A stretch of 6,260 nucleotides of DNA from Streptomyces sp. NRRL S-337 (GCF_000720175.1 NZ_JOIX01000145.1:1-6260); one strand, 5' to 3'. Shown: positions 1-6,101, counted from the first letter of the stretch. Numbers and translations: made by a program. The notes: generated from the letters alone by a model not told the origin.

Positions 1-440
1 TGGTCGGGGGGTAGGGCGAGGGCGCCGAGGAGGGTGAGGAGTGCGGCGGTGCCGGCTGCGAAGCCGCCGGGTTCGAGGTTGACCAGGCCGCCGAGTTGGA
101 CGGCGATGGCGCCGAGGGTGAACCAGGTCGCGGCGAAGGTGGCGAGGGCGGCGAGGAGGGTGGGGGCGTTGCGTCCGGCGGGGGTGAGCCAGGCCAGGCC
201 GCGCAGGCCGAGTGTGGAGGCGGCGAGGAGGAGGGTGAGGAGGCCGCCGGTGAGGGTGACGAGCTGGAGGCCGGCGGGGGAGCCGTAGTAGGTGAGGTCG
301 CCGGGGAAGTCGCTGCTCCAGGTCCAGGAGAGGCCGGTGGTGGCGGCGGTGGCGAGGGCGCCGGCGGCGGTGGTGAGGCGTGCGGTGCGTTCGGGGAGGG
401 GGAGGAGGCCCCGGGGGGTGGTGGCGGTGTGGGTGGTCAT
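1..440 (-). CDS. livM: Branched-chain amino acid ABC transporter permease LivM, N-terminal part (cut by window edge)
   Basis: This is the first 146 codons of a membrane protein that runs off the left edge. It begins MTTHTATTPRGLLPLPERTA and then shows about four hydrophobic stretches (near residues 22-41, 58-79, 93-117 and 126-144). A conserved-looking extracytoplasmic loop (SSDFPGDLTYYG, residues 42-53) and the segment QLGGLVNLEPGG (115-126) lie between them. None of this is the canonical LivM domain, which would follow outside the window. It is an N-terminal membrane extension of the kind I recall for long actinobacterial LivM proteins. The LivM call therefore rests on position directly after livH and on that recollection. 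With LivH it would form the transmembrane pathway of the importer. The ATG at 440 lies 5 bases after the livH stop. An in-frame GTG at 449 overlaps that stop as GTGA and is a serious alternative start. Neither has a strong ribosome binding site, so translation is probably coupled to livH. Confidence 0.8.
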   Translation of the reverse strand, partial: MTTHTATTPRGLLPLPERTARLTTAAGALATAATTGLSWTWSSDFPGDLTYYGSPAGLQLVTLTGGLLTLLLAASTLGLRGLAWLTPAGRNAPTLLAALATFAATWFTLGAIAVQLGGLVNLEPGGFAAGTAALLTLLGALALPPD

Positions 441-445
441 CGGTA

Positions 446-1375
446 TCACGCCCGATCCGCGACGCGTTCGCCCAGCAGGCCTTGTGGCCGCAGGAGGAGT
501 ACGAGGATGAGGAGGACGAAGGCCCAGACGTCCTTCCAGGCTCCGCCGCCGAATTGCTGCATGCCGGGGATCTCTTCGACGTAGGCGGTGGCGAGGGCTT
601 CGGCGATGCCGAGGACGACGCCGCCGAGCATGGCGCCGTAGATGTTGCCGATGCCGCCGAGGACGGCTGCGGTGAAGGCTTTGAGGCCCATGATGAAGCC
701 CATGCGGAATTGGACCTCGCCGGTGCGCAGTCCGTAGGCGACGGCGGCGACGCCGGCGAAGGCGGCGCCGATGGCGAAGGCGAGGACGATGATGCGGTCG
801 GTGTTGATGCCCATGAGTTTGGCGGTGTCGGGGTCCTGGGCGGTGGCCTGCATGGCGCGGCCGCTGCGGGTACGGGCGACGAAGAAGCCGAGGGCGATCA
901 TGCAGAGGGGGGCGGCGATGAGGACGAAGAGGTCGCCGCGTTGGACGGTGGCGCCGAGGATGTCGAGGGCGTGGCCTTTGAACTGGGGGAAGACGCGGGC
1001 TTGTTTGCCGTCGGGGTACCACTTCCAGATGGCTTGCTGGAGGGCGATGGACAGGCCGATGGCGGTGATGAGGGGGGCGAGGCGAGGGGCGCCGCGCAGG
1101 GGGCGGTAGGCGAAGCGTTCCGCCGCGATGCCGACGAGGACGGATACGACGATGCCGCCGATGAGCATGACCGGCAGGGCGAGGGCGAGGGAGGTGCCGG
1201 TGGGGAGTGCCAAGTAGACGCTGAGCGCTCCGAAGCCGCCGACCATGAATATCTCGCCGTGGGCGAAGTTGATGAGCTGGACGATTCCGTAGACCATCGT
1301 GTAGCCGATCGCGATGAGTCCGTACATCGCGCCGAGGATGAGTCCGTTGGCCAGCTGTTGCGGCAGTTCGCTCAC
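446..1375 (-). CDS. livH: Branched-chain amino acid ABC transporter permease LivH
   Basis: A complete 309-residue inner-membrane permease, close to the usual length of the E. coli LivH family (about 308). It contributes one half of the transmembrane channel of the HAAT-type ABC importer for branched-chain amino acids. Family signatures are easy to see: GLMYG-like GAMYGLIAIGYTMVYG near the N-terminus (residues 15-30), VQLINFAHGEIFMVGGF (32-48), and the ATPase-coupling loop GRAMQATAQDPDTAKLMGI (172-190) followed by NTDRIIVLAFAIGAAFAG. GGIGNIYGAMLGG (240-252) and LLLRPQGLLGE (293-303) come near the C-terminus. The protein is hydrophobic throughout. The start is GTG at 1375, supported by a GGAGG at 1383-1387 with a 7-base spacer. 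livK lies upstream across a 135-base gap that contains a strong hairpin, and livM follows after 5 bases or with a 4-base overlap. This suggests one operon in which the receptor gene is partly insulated. Confidence 0.95.
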   Translation of the reverse strand: MSELPQQLANGLILGAMYGLIAIGYTMVYGIVQLINFAHGEIFMVGGFGALSVYLALPTGTSLALALPVMLIGGIVVSVLVGIAAERFAYRPLRGAPRLAPLITAIGLSIALQQAIWKWYPDGKQARVFPQFKGHALDILGATVQRGDLFVLIAAPLCMIALGFFVARTRSGRAMQATAQDPDTAKLMGINTDRIIVLAFAIGAAFAGVAAVAYGLRTGEVQFRMGFIMGLKAFTAAVLGGIGNIYGAMLGGVVLGIAEALATAYVEEIPGMQQFGGGAWKDVWAFVLLILVLLLRPQGLLGERVADRA

Positions 1376-1446
1376 CGCAGGGCCTCCGTGGTGTGATCAA
1401 GCACGGGTGGGAATTCCGGGGGGTTTTCGGGTGTCCCGGTGTGCCG

Positions 1447-1488
1447 CGGGCCGCGCCAGGGTCGTTGGTGGCGTCCTGGCGCGGCCCG
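1447..1488 (-). terminator. Strong hairpin between livK and livH (partial terminator or mRNA stabiliser)
   Basis: A perfect 14-bp inverted repeat, CGGGCCGCGCCAGG at 1447-1460 and CCTGGCGCGGCCCG at 1475-1488, encloses a 14-base loop. It starts 22 bases after the livK stop codon and ends 71 bases before the livH start. No U-tract follows on the minus strand, which is common for GC-rich actinomycete hairpins. Such a structure between a binding-protein gene and its permease genes is a known way to protect the upstream transcript end or to terminate only part of the transcripts. That gives many more receptor molecules than permeases. The pairing is seen in the sequence, and the role is inferred. 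Confidence 0.75.
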
Positions 1489-1510
1489 GGTGTGTGGTGG
1501 TGCTTGGGGG

Positions 1511-2746
1511 TCAGCTCTTGTCGAATTCCTTGAACGGGGCGCTGAAGCGGGCGGCCCAGTTGCCCTTTTCGACCTGGTAGGCGGTGATCATGGTGTTGGT
1601 GGTGTCGCCGTATTTGTCGAAGGCGACCTTTCCGGTGACGCCGTCGAAGGTGACCTTGTTCATGGCGTCGGTGACCTGCTTGCGGGCGTCGTCGGGGAGT
1701 TTGCCGTGGTGGGCTTCGACGACGCTCTTGACGGCCTGGATGAGGGCCCAGGTGGAGTCGTAGGTGGAGCCGCCGTAGGCCTCGTAGGGCTCCTTGAATC
1801 CGGCTGCCTGGTAGTCGGCGATGTATTTCTTGGCCGAGGGGAGTTGTTCGACGGGCTTGCCGACGGAGGAGGCGTAGTCGCCCTGGGCCTTCTTGTTCAG
1901 CTTGATGTAGTCGGCGCTGTACATGCCGTCGCCGCCCATGAGGGGGACAGTGACGCCGCCGTCCTTGAGCTGCTGGCTGAGGGGGCCGGAGGCGGGGTAT
2001 TCGCCGCCGTAGAAGACCAGGTCGGGTTTGGCGGATTTGACCTTGGAGACGACGGCCTTGAAGTCGCGGTCGTCGGGGCTGACGTGTTCGGTGCCGACGA
2101 TCTTTCCGCCGAGTTTGGCGAACTGGTCCTTGAAGGAGGAGGCGAGGCCGACGCCGTAGGTTTTCTGGTCGTCGATGACGTAGGCCTTCTTGGCCTTGAC
2201 CTTTTCCCAGGCGTACTGGCCGTCGAAGGCGCCTTGTACTTCGTCGGTGGTGGCGGTCCGGAAGTAGGTGGGGAATTGCCGGACGCGCTTGTTCTTCTTC
2301 CAGTCCGGGCCCTGGGTGAGGTCGGGGGTGGTGTTGGCCGGGGAGATCAGCGTCAGGTTGTTCTGCTTGGAGACCTGCTGCATGGACTGGGCGACGCCGG
2401 AGTTGAGGGGGCCGACGATGCCGAGGACGTCCTTGTTGCCGGCGAGTTTGGTGGCGTTCTGCTGGCCGACGTTGGGCAGTGCCTTGTCGTCGAGGGCCTG
2501 GAGTTTGAAGGTGACGCCCTTGACTTCGTCGGTCTTGTTGGCGATGTCGACGGCGAGCTGGGCGGAGTTGCGTATGCCCAGGCCGAGTGCGGAGAGTTCG
2601 CCGGTGGTGGGGGCGTCGAGGCCGATGACGACGGTGGTTTTTCCTTCGCCGTCTTTGTTGGTGTCGCCGCGAGAGCCGCACGCGGAGAGCGTGAGGGCGC
2701 CGGTGGTGACTGCGGTGGTGATGAGGAGCAAGGAACGGTGACGCAC
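1511..2746 (-). CDS. livK: Branched-chain amino acid ABC transporter substrate-binding lipoprotein LivK
   Basis: A complete 411-residue extracytoplasmic receptor of the type 1 periplasmic-binding fold (Peripla_BP_6, Leu/Ile/Val-binding family). The N-terminus is a lipoprotein signal: RHR, then a hydrophobic stretch (LLLITTAVTTGALTL), then the lipobox LSAC. Cys23 would be lipidated and the mature protein anchored to the outer face of the membrane. A polar linker (SRGDTNKDGEGK, 24-36) precedes the first domain, VVIGLDAPTTGELSALG (39-55). Segments that match known ligand-pocket strands are VGPLNSGVAQSM (111-122), LTLISPANTTPDLT (131-144), FRTATTDEVQG (162-172) and DDQKTYGVGL (192-201). YGGEYPASGPL (246-256) and MGGDGMYSADY (270-280) also match. 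The start is GTG at 2746, chosen because AAAGGA (2753-2758) lies 6 bases upstream and because it places the signal peptide correctly. The reading frame stays open further upstream to 2977, but that part looks like leader DNA. Exact ligand preference (Leu/Ile/Val or a relative) cannot be read from the sequence. Confidence 0.95.
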   Translation of the reverse strand: MRHRSLLLITTAVTTGALTLSACGSRGDTNKDGEGKTTVVIGLDAPTTGELSALGLGIRNSAQLAVDIANKTDEVKGVTFKLQALDDKALPNVGQQNATKLAGNKDVLGIVGPLNSGVAQSMQQVSKQNNLTLISPANTTPDLTQGPDWKKNKRVRQFPTYFRTATTDEVQGAFDGQYAWEKVKAKKAYVIDDQKTYGVGLASSFKDQFAKLGGKIVGTEHVSPDDRDFKAVVSKVKSAKPDLVFYGGEYPASGPLSQQLKDGGVTVPLMGGDGMYSADYIKLNKKAQGDYASSVGKPVEQLPSAKKYIADYQAAGFKEPYEAYGGSTYDSTWALIQAVKSVVEAHHGKLPDDARKQVTDAMNKVTFDGVTGKVAFDKYGDTTNTMITAYQVEKGNWAARFSAPFKEFDKS

Positions 2747-2766
2747 GATCAGTCCTTTCCCTGGCG

Positions 2767-2845
2767 CGGCCACGGCTGTCGCATGGCCGATTCGCGTGCC
2801 GGGCCGCACGGTTGGTACAGGGTCCGTGCTCGCAGCGCGCCCGGC
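2767..2845 (-). promoter_or_regulatory. Potentially structured leader of the livK mRNA
   Basis: Two hairpins can be drawn in the region just upstream of the livK start. The proximal one pairs CGGCCA (2767-2772) with TGGCCG (2784-2789) around an 11-base loop and ends 6 bases before the ribosome binding site region. The distal one has an outer stem GCCGGGC/GCCCGGC (2798-2804 with 2839-2845) and an inner stem GCACGG/CCGTGC (2806-2811 with 2824-2829) with a 12-base loop. The pairings are exact. Whether they form or regulate anything is unknown, since GC-rich DNA readily gives short stems by chance. No known riboswitch class is recognised. Confidence 0.3.
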
Positions 2846-2850
2846 GGCGC

Positions 2851-2870
2851 GGTGACTGGCGGTGACTCTA
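2851..2870 (-). promoter_or_regulatory. Candidate livK promoter -10 element with overlapping direct repeat
   Basis: On the minus strand TAGAGT (2865-2870) fits the actinomycete -10 pattern TAnnnT, but no convincing -35 hexamer lies at 16-18 bases. Overlapping it is an exact direct repeat of AGTCACC, at 2851-2857 and 2861-2867, spaced by one helical turn (10 bases). This could be an operator next to the transcription start. A start near 2858 would give a leader of about 110 bases. This is a weak prediction from sequence pattern only. Confidence 0.25.
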
Positions 2871-2924
2871 GAGCGGTGTTCGTCACGTCGGCAGAGGCGC
2901 TGGCCAGGATGTGACGCTCTTGTT

Positions 2925-2953
2925 ATGACCGGCGATGAGCGTTTTGCCGTCAT
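2925..2953. promoter_or_regulatory. Imperfect inverted repeat upstream of livK
   Basis: ATGACCGGC (2925-2933) and GCCGTCAT (2946-2953) form an inverted repeat that is perfect except for one extra C. An overlapping exact 6-base inverted pair, ACGCTC (2914-2919) and GAGCGT (2937-2942), shares the area. It lies about 180-210 bases before the livK start in the least GC-rich part of the intergenic region. That makes a regulator binding site or an upstream promoter possible. No specific regulator is recognised. Confidence 0.2.
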
Positions 2954-3144
2954 GGTCCTTACAGGTGGAGCGAACACGGCGCGGAAGGTGAACTCGCACT
3001 TCCGTGGGTGGTTGCGCGGTGCGACCGCCGGAGGGCGTCCGGCTATCGGATGGGGCGGGCCGGGGCCTGTGGTGGCACGGGGTCCGGGGTGTGCGGGTTG
3101 AGGCGGTATTGCGCGTGCGTTACGCAGTGTTACGAAAATGCGTG

Positions 3145-3176
3145 CGGCCCCGCACCCTGGGCAAGGGGCGGGGCCG
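3145..3176 (-). terminator. Rho-independent terminator of the thioesterase gene
   Basis: CGGCCCCGC (3145-3153) pairs exactly with GCGGGGCCG (3168-3176). Inside it, after a one-base bulge, CCCT (3155-3158) pairs with AGGG (3164-3167), leaving a 5-base loop. The hairpin begins 33 bases after the thioesterase stop. On the minus strand it is followed by a TTTT run (plus-strand AAAA at 3136-3139). The stem, the short loop and the T-run together make this the most convincing terminator in the window, and it separates the thioesterase from the liv operon. Confidence 0.75.
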
Positions 3177-3209
3177 TGGTGGTGGGCGGCGTGGGCCGTC
3201 CTGATCCGG

Positions 3210-3683
3210 TCAGCTGCGGTAGGCGTCGGTGTCGACGTCGCGCAGCATGCAGGTCAGACGCGCGGTGCAGACCCGCTTGCCGTGCTCGTCGGTGATGACG
3301 ACCTCGTAGGTGGCGGTGGAGCGGCCGCGGTGTACGGGGGTGGCGACGCCGGTGACGAGGCCGGAGCGGACGCCGCGGTGGTGGGTGCAGTTGAGGTCGA
3401 CGCCGACGGCGAGTTTGGTGGGGCCGCCGTGGAGCATGGAGCCGACCGAGCCGAGGGTTTCGGCCAGTACGGCGGAGGCGCCGCCGTGCAGGAGGCCGTA
3501 GGGCTGGGTGTTGCCCTCGACGGGCATGGTGCCCACGACGCGGTCGGGCGCGGCTTCGGTGACCTGGACGCCCATCCGCTCGCCGAGGTGTCCGGCGGAG
3601 AAGAGGGCGGGCAGGTCGATGCCGAGACCGGCCCACTGGTCGAGGGTCTCCTGCGGGAATTTGGTGGTGGTCTGCTCACCCAT
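3210..3683 (-). CDS. Hotdog-fold acyl-CoA thioesterase (PaaI / YdiI-like)
   Basis: A complete 157-residue single-domain hotdog thioesterase, a little longer than the typical 135-150. It would hydrolyse a cytoplasmic acyl- or aroyl-CoA thioester to the free acid and CoA. The central motif is QPYGLLHGGASAVLAET (residues 60-76). It has the same spacing of the presumed catalytic residues as E. coli YdiI/MenI and EntH: Gln60, His66 and Glu75 here match Gln48, His54 and Glu63 of YdiI. Downstream are LAVGVDLNCTHHRGVRSG (91-108), typical of the CoA-side strand, and the edge strands STATYEVVITDEHGKRVCTARLTC (122-145). The ATG at 3683 has GGAG at 3692-3695, 8 bases upstream. A shadow frame on the same strand is rejected because only this frame gives the family motif. 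The gene stands alone between a terminator and an operator-like palindrome. The substrate is unknown. Streptomyces usually make menaquinone by the futalosine route, so the DHNA-CoA role of YdiI is not assumed. Confidence 0.92.
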   Translation of the reverse strand: MGEQTTTKFPQETLDQWAGLGIDLPALFSAGHLGERMGVQVTEAAPDRVVGTMPVEGNTQPYGLLHGGASAVLAETLGSVGSMLHGGPTKLAVGVDLNCTHHRGVRSGLVTGVATPVHRGRSTATYEVVITDEHGKRVCTARLTCMLRDVDTDAYRS

Positions 3684-3733
3684 GCCTACGGCTCCGTTCG
3701 CTCGCCCGTGATCGTCGTCGATCCGTGCCCGTT

Positions 3734-3761
3734 CCTATCAGGCCACTGAGCGAGCGCTCAG
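3734..3761 (-). promoter_or_regulatory. Candidate promoter of the thioesterase gene
   Basis: On the minus strand GATAGG (3734-3739) could serve as a -10 element, with CTGAGC (3756-3761) as a poor -35 at a 16-base spacing. The -35 would then sit inside the palindrome at 3746-3761, a normal arrangement for a repressed promoter. Only about half of the consensus positions match, so this is tentative. Confidence 0.25.
3746..3761. promoter_or_regulatory. Palindromic operator-like site (TetR type) upstream of the thioesterase
   Basis: CTGAGCGAGCGCTCAG is a perfect inverted repeat with 7-base arms and a 2-base centre. Its size and TGAGCG/CGCTCA half-sites resemble operators of actinobacterial TetR-family repressors, many of which control acyl-CoA metabolism. 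It sits 63 bases before the thioesterase ATG and 18 bases past the hairpin that follows the oxidoreductase gene. It is thus placed to control the thioesterase. No TetR gene is in the window, so the regulator would be encoded elsewhere. The palindrome is certain; the operator function is inferred. Confidence 0.5.
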
Positions 3762-3779
3762 CGCGGGGTGGGGTGTTCG

Positions 3780-3806
3780 CGGCGGCCGGCGTGGTGCCGG
3801 CCGCCG
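3780..3806 (-). terminator. Hairpin terminator after the FdhF/YdeP-family oxidoreductase gene
   Basis: An exact 11-bp stem, CGGCGGCCGGC (3780-3790) with GCCGGCCGCCG (3796-3806), closes a 5-base loop. It starts 9 bases after the stop codon of the oxidoreductase gene. There is no T-run, but stem strength and position fit a GC-rich actinomycete terminator. It is expected to separate the oxidoreductase from the thioesterase unit. Confidence 0.7.
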
Positions 3807-3815
3807 TGGTGGGGG

Positions 3816-6101
3816 TCAGTCGGTGGGGGTCTTCTCCAGGCGGATCACCACGGACTTGGACGCGGGGGTGTTGCTGGTGTCGGCGGTGTGATCGAGCGGG
3901 ATGAGGACGTTGGTCTCGGGGTAGTAGGCGGCGGCGCAGCCGCGGGCCGTCGGGTAGTGCACGACGCGGAAGCCGGGGGCGCGGCGTTCGCTGCCGTCGG
4001 TCCATTCGCTGACCAGGTCGGTGTAGTCGCCGTCGGCCAGGCCGTGGGCGCGGGCGTCGTCGGGGTGCAGGAGCACCACCCGGCGGCCGTTCTTGATGCC
4101 GCGGTAGCGGTCGTCGAGGCCGTAGATGGTGGTGTTGTACTGGTCGTGCGAGCGCAGGGTCTGCAGCAGCAGCCGGCCTTCGGGGACGGTGGGGTACTCC
4201 ACGGGGGCGGCGGTGAAGTTGGCCTTGCCGGTGGCGGTGGGGAAGCGGCGGCTGTCCCGGGGGGCGTGCGGCAGGGCGAAGCCTCCGGGGCGGGCGACCT
4301 TGGTGTTGAAGTCGTCGAAGCCGGGGATGACGCGGGCGATGCGGTCGCGGATCGTGGCGTAGTCCTTCTCGAACTCCTCCCACGGGGCGGCGCTGTTGGG
4401 GCCGAGGACGCGGCGGGCGAGGCGGGCGACGATGGCGGGCTCGGACAGCAGCTGGGGGCTTGCCGGTTCGAGGCGGCCGCGGGAGGCGTGCACCATGCCC
4501 ATGGAGTCCTCGACGGTCACGAACTGCTCGCCGCCGTCCTGGCGGTCGCGCTCGGTGCGTCCCAGGGTGGGCAGGATCAGCGCGCGGGCGCCGGTGATGA
4601 CGTGCGAGCGGTTGAGTTTGGTGGAGACGTGGACGGTGAGCCGGGCGCGGCGCATCGCGGCCTCGGTGACGTCCGTGTCGGGGGTCGCGGCGACGAAGTT
4701 GCCGCCCATGGCGAAGAACACCTTGGCCTGTCCGTCGCGCAGGGCGCGGATGGCGCGGACGACGTCGAGGCCGTGTTCGCGCGGGGGCGCGAAGCCGAAT
4801 TCCTTCTCCAGGGCGTCGAGGAAGGCGGGGGCGGGCCGTTCGAAGATGCCCATGGTGCGGTCGCCCTGGACGTTGCTGTGGCCGCGTACGGGGCAGACGC
4901 CGGCGCCGGGGCGGCCGATGTTGCCGCGCAGGAGGAGGAAGTTGACGACTTCCTGGATGGTGGGGACGGAGTGCTTGTGCTGGGTCAGGCCCATCGCCCA
5001 GCACACGATGGTGCGCCGGGAGGCGAGGACCATCTCCAGGGCGCGTTCGATCTCGTCGCGGGTCAGGCCGGTGGCGGCGAGCGTGGCGTGCCAGTCGTCG
5101 TCGGCCTTGGCCGCCTGCGCGAACTCCTCGAAGCCGTGGGTGTGTTCGCGGATGAAGTCCGTATCGAGGGCGCCGTCGGTGGCGAGGATGCGGCGGTTGA
5201 GGGCGCGGAAGAGTGCCTGGTCGCCGCCGAGGCGTACCTGGAGGAAGAGGTCGGTCAGGGCGGTGCCGCCGCCGGCCAGTCCGCGCGGGGTCTGGGGGTT
5301 CTTGAAGCGTTCCAGGCCGGCTTCGGGCAGCGGGTTGATCGAGATGATCTTGGTGCCGCCGGCCTTGGCCTTCTCCAGGGCGGTGAGCATGCGGGGGTGG
5401 TTGGTGCCGGGGTTCTGGCCGGCGACGATGATCAGGTCGGCCTTGTAGAGGTCCTCCAGCAGGACGCTGCCCTTGCCGATGCCGATGGTCCCGGTGAGGG
5501 CCGAGCCGGACGACTCGTGGCACATGTTGGAGCAGTCGGGCAGGTTGTTGGTGCCGAATTCACGGGCGAAGAGCTGGTAGAGGAAGGCGGCCTCGTTGCT
5601 CGTGCGGCCGGAGGTGTAGAAGACGGCCTCGTCGGGGGAGTCGAGGGCGGTCAGTTCCTCGCCGATGATGTCGAAGGCGCGCTCCCAGGTGACGGGGGCG
5701 TAGTGGTCGGCGCCTTCGGCCAGGTACATGGGGTGGGTGAGGCGGCCCTGCTGGCCGAGCCAGTAGCCGCTGCGGGTGGCGAGGTCGGCGACCGGGTGGG
5801 CGGCGAAGAAGTCCGGGGTGACGCGGCGCAGGGTGGCCTCTTCGGCGACGGCCTTGGCGCCGTTCTCGCAGAACTCGGCGGTGTGCGGTTTGTCGGGCTC
5901 GGGCCAGGCGCAGCCGGGGCAGTCGAAGCCGTTGGGCTGGTTGACGCGCAGCAGGGTCAGGGCGGTGCGGCGGACGCCCATCTGCTGCTGGGAGATCTTG
6001 AGGGCGTTGGTGATCGCCGGCATTCCTACGGCGGAGTGCTGGGGTGCGCTGACCTGGGGCGCGTCCTGGACGGGGTCGGACGCGGGCGGCTTGCCTGCCA
6101 T
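3816..6101 (-). CDS. FdhF/YdeP-family molybdopterin oxidoreductase
   Basis: A complete 761-residue cytoplasmic protein of the molybdopterin bis-guanine-dinucleotide oxidoreductase superfamily. It belongs to the formate dehydrogenase alpha-like FdhF/YdeP group, whose usual length is about 760. After a disordered N-terminus comes FDCPGCAWPEP (Cys61, Cys64) and AEFCENGAKAVAEE (Cys78), the group's characteristic Fe-S region. Then come GRLTHPMYL (119-127), the nucleotide-fold segment VFYTSGRTSNEAAFL (160-174) and SNMCHESSGSAL, in which Cys194 is the likely Mo ligand. KADLIIVAGQNPGTNHPR follows near 220-238, GVCPVRGHSNVQGD near 400-415, and a C-terminal cofactor-binding beta-barrel domain with SHDQYNTTIYGLDDRYRG from about residue 640. 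No signal peptide or twin-arginine motif is seen. The ATG at 6101 has AGGAGA at 6107-6112, 6 bases upstream. The frame stays open to 6221 but only by running into adapter sequence. The physiological substrate of this group is unproven. E. coli YdeP is linked to acid resistance, and formate dehydrogenase activity should not be assumed. Confidence 0.93.
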   Translation of the reverse strand: MAGKPPASDPVQDAPQVSAPQHSAVGMPAITNALKISQQQMGVRRTALTLLRVNQPNGFDCPGCAWPEPDKPHTAEFCENGAKAVAEEATLRRVTPDFFAAHPVADLATRSGYWLGQQGRLTHPMYLAEGADHYAPVTWERAFDIIGEELTALDSPDEAVFYTSGRTSNEAAFLYQLFAREFGTNNLPDCSNMCHESSGSALTGTIGIGKGSVLLEDLYKADLIIVAGQNPGTNHPRMLTALEKAKAGGTKIISINPLPEAGLERFKNPQTPRGLAGGGTALTDLFLQVRLGGDQALFRALNRRILATDGALDTDFIREHTHGFEEFAQAAKADDDWHATLAATGLTRDEIERALEMVLASRRTIVCWAMGLTQHKHSVPTIQEVVNFLLLRGNIGRPGAGVCPVRGHSNVQGDRTMGIFERPAPAFLDALEKEFGFAPPREHGLDVVRAIRALRDGQAKVFFAMGGNFVAATPDTDVTEAAMRRARLTVHVSTKLNRSHVITGARALILPTLGRTERDRQDGGEQFVTVEDSMGMVHASRGRLEPASPQLLSEPAIVARLARRVLGPNSAAPWEEFEKDYATIRDRIARVIPGFDDFNTKVARPGGFALPHAPRDSRRFPTATGKANFTAAPVEYPTVPEGRLLLQTLRSHDQYNTTIYGLDDRYRGIKNGRRVVLLHPDDARAHGLADGDYTDLVSEWTDGSERRAPGFRVVHYPTARGCAAAYYPETNVLIPLDHTADTSNTPASKSVVIRLEKTPTD

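Larger units (their letters stand above)
2747..3209. other. 463-base non-coding region upstream of livK
   Basis: No gene is supported here. Open frames exist on both strands, but they lack convincing starts and sensible protein character. At the right end lies the terminator of the thioesterase gene (3145-3176). The left part (about 2750-2870) holds the livK ribosome binding site, two potential hairpins and a promoter-like element with a direct repeat. The middle (about 2900-2955) is less GC-rich than its surroundings and contains imperfect inverted repeats, which is typical of a regulatory region. From about 3000 to 3110 I see only GC-rich spacer. The livK promoter must lie in this region, because the thioesterase terminator should block readthrough. 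Confidence 0.7.

Noticed and set aside
2747..2977. N-terminal extension of LivK
   Set aside because: It would bury the lipoprotein signal peptide 77 residues inside the protein. The GTG at 2746 has a proper ribosome binding site.
3099..3140. Plus-strand promoter-like elements (TTGAGG and TTGCGC with TACG boxes)
   Set aside because: No plus-strand gene follows, and the -10 matches are poor.
3676..5523. 615-residue minus-strand frame inside the oxidoreductase gene
   Set aside because: The protein is almost entirely Arg/Pro/His/Gly repeats, typical of a shifted frame in high-GC DNA. The other frame carries the molybdopterin motifs.
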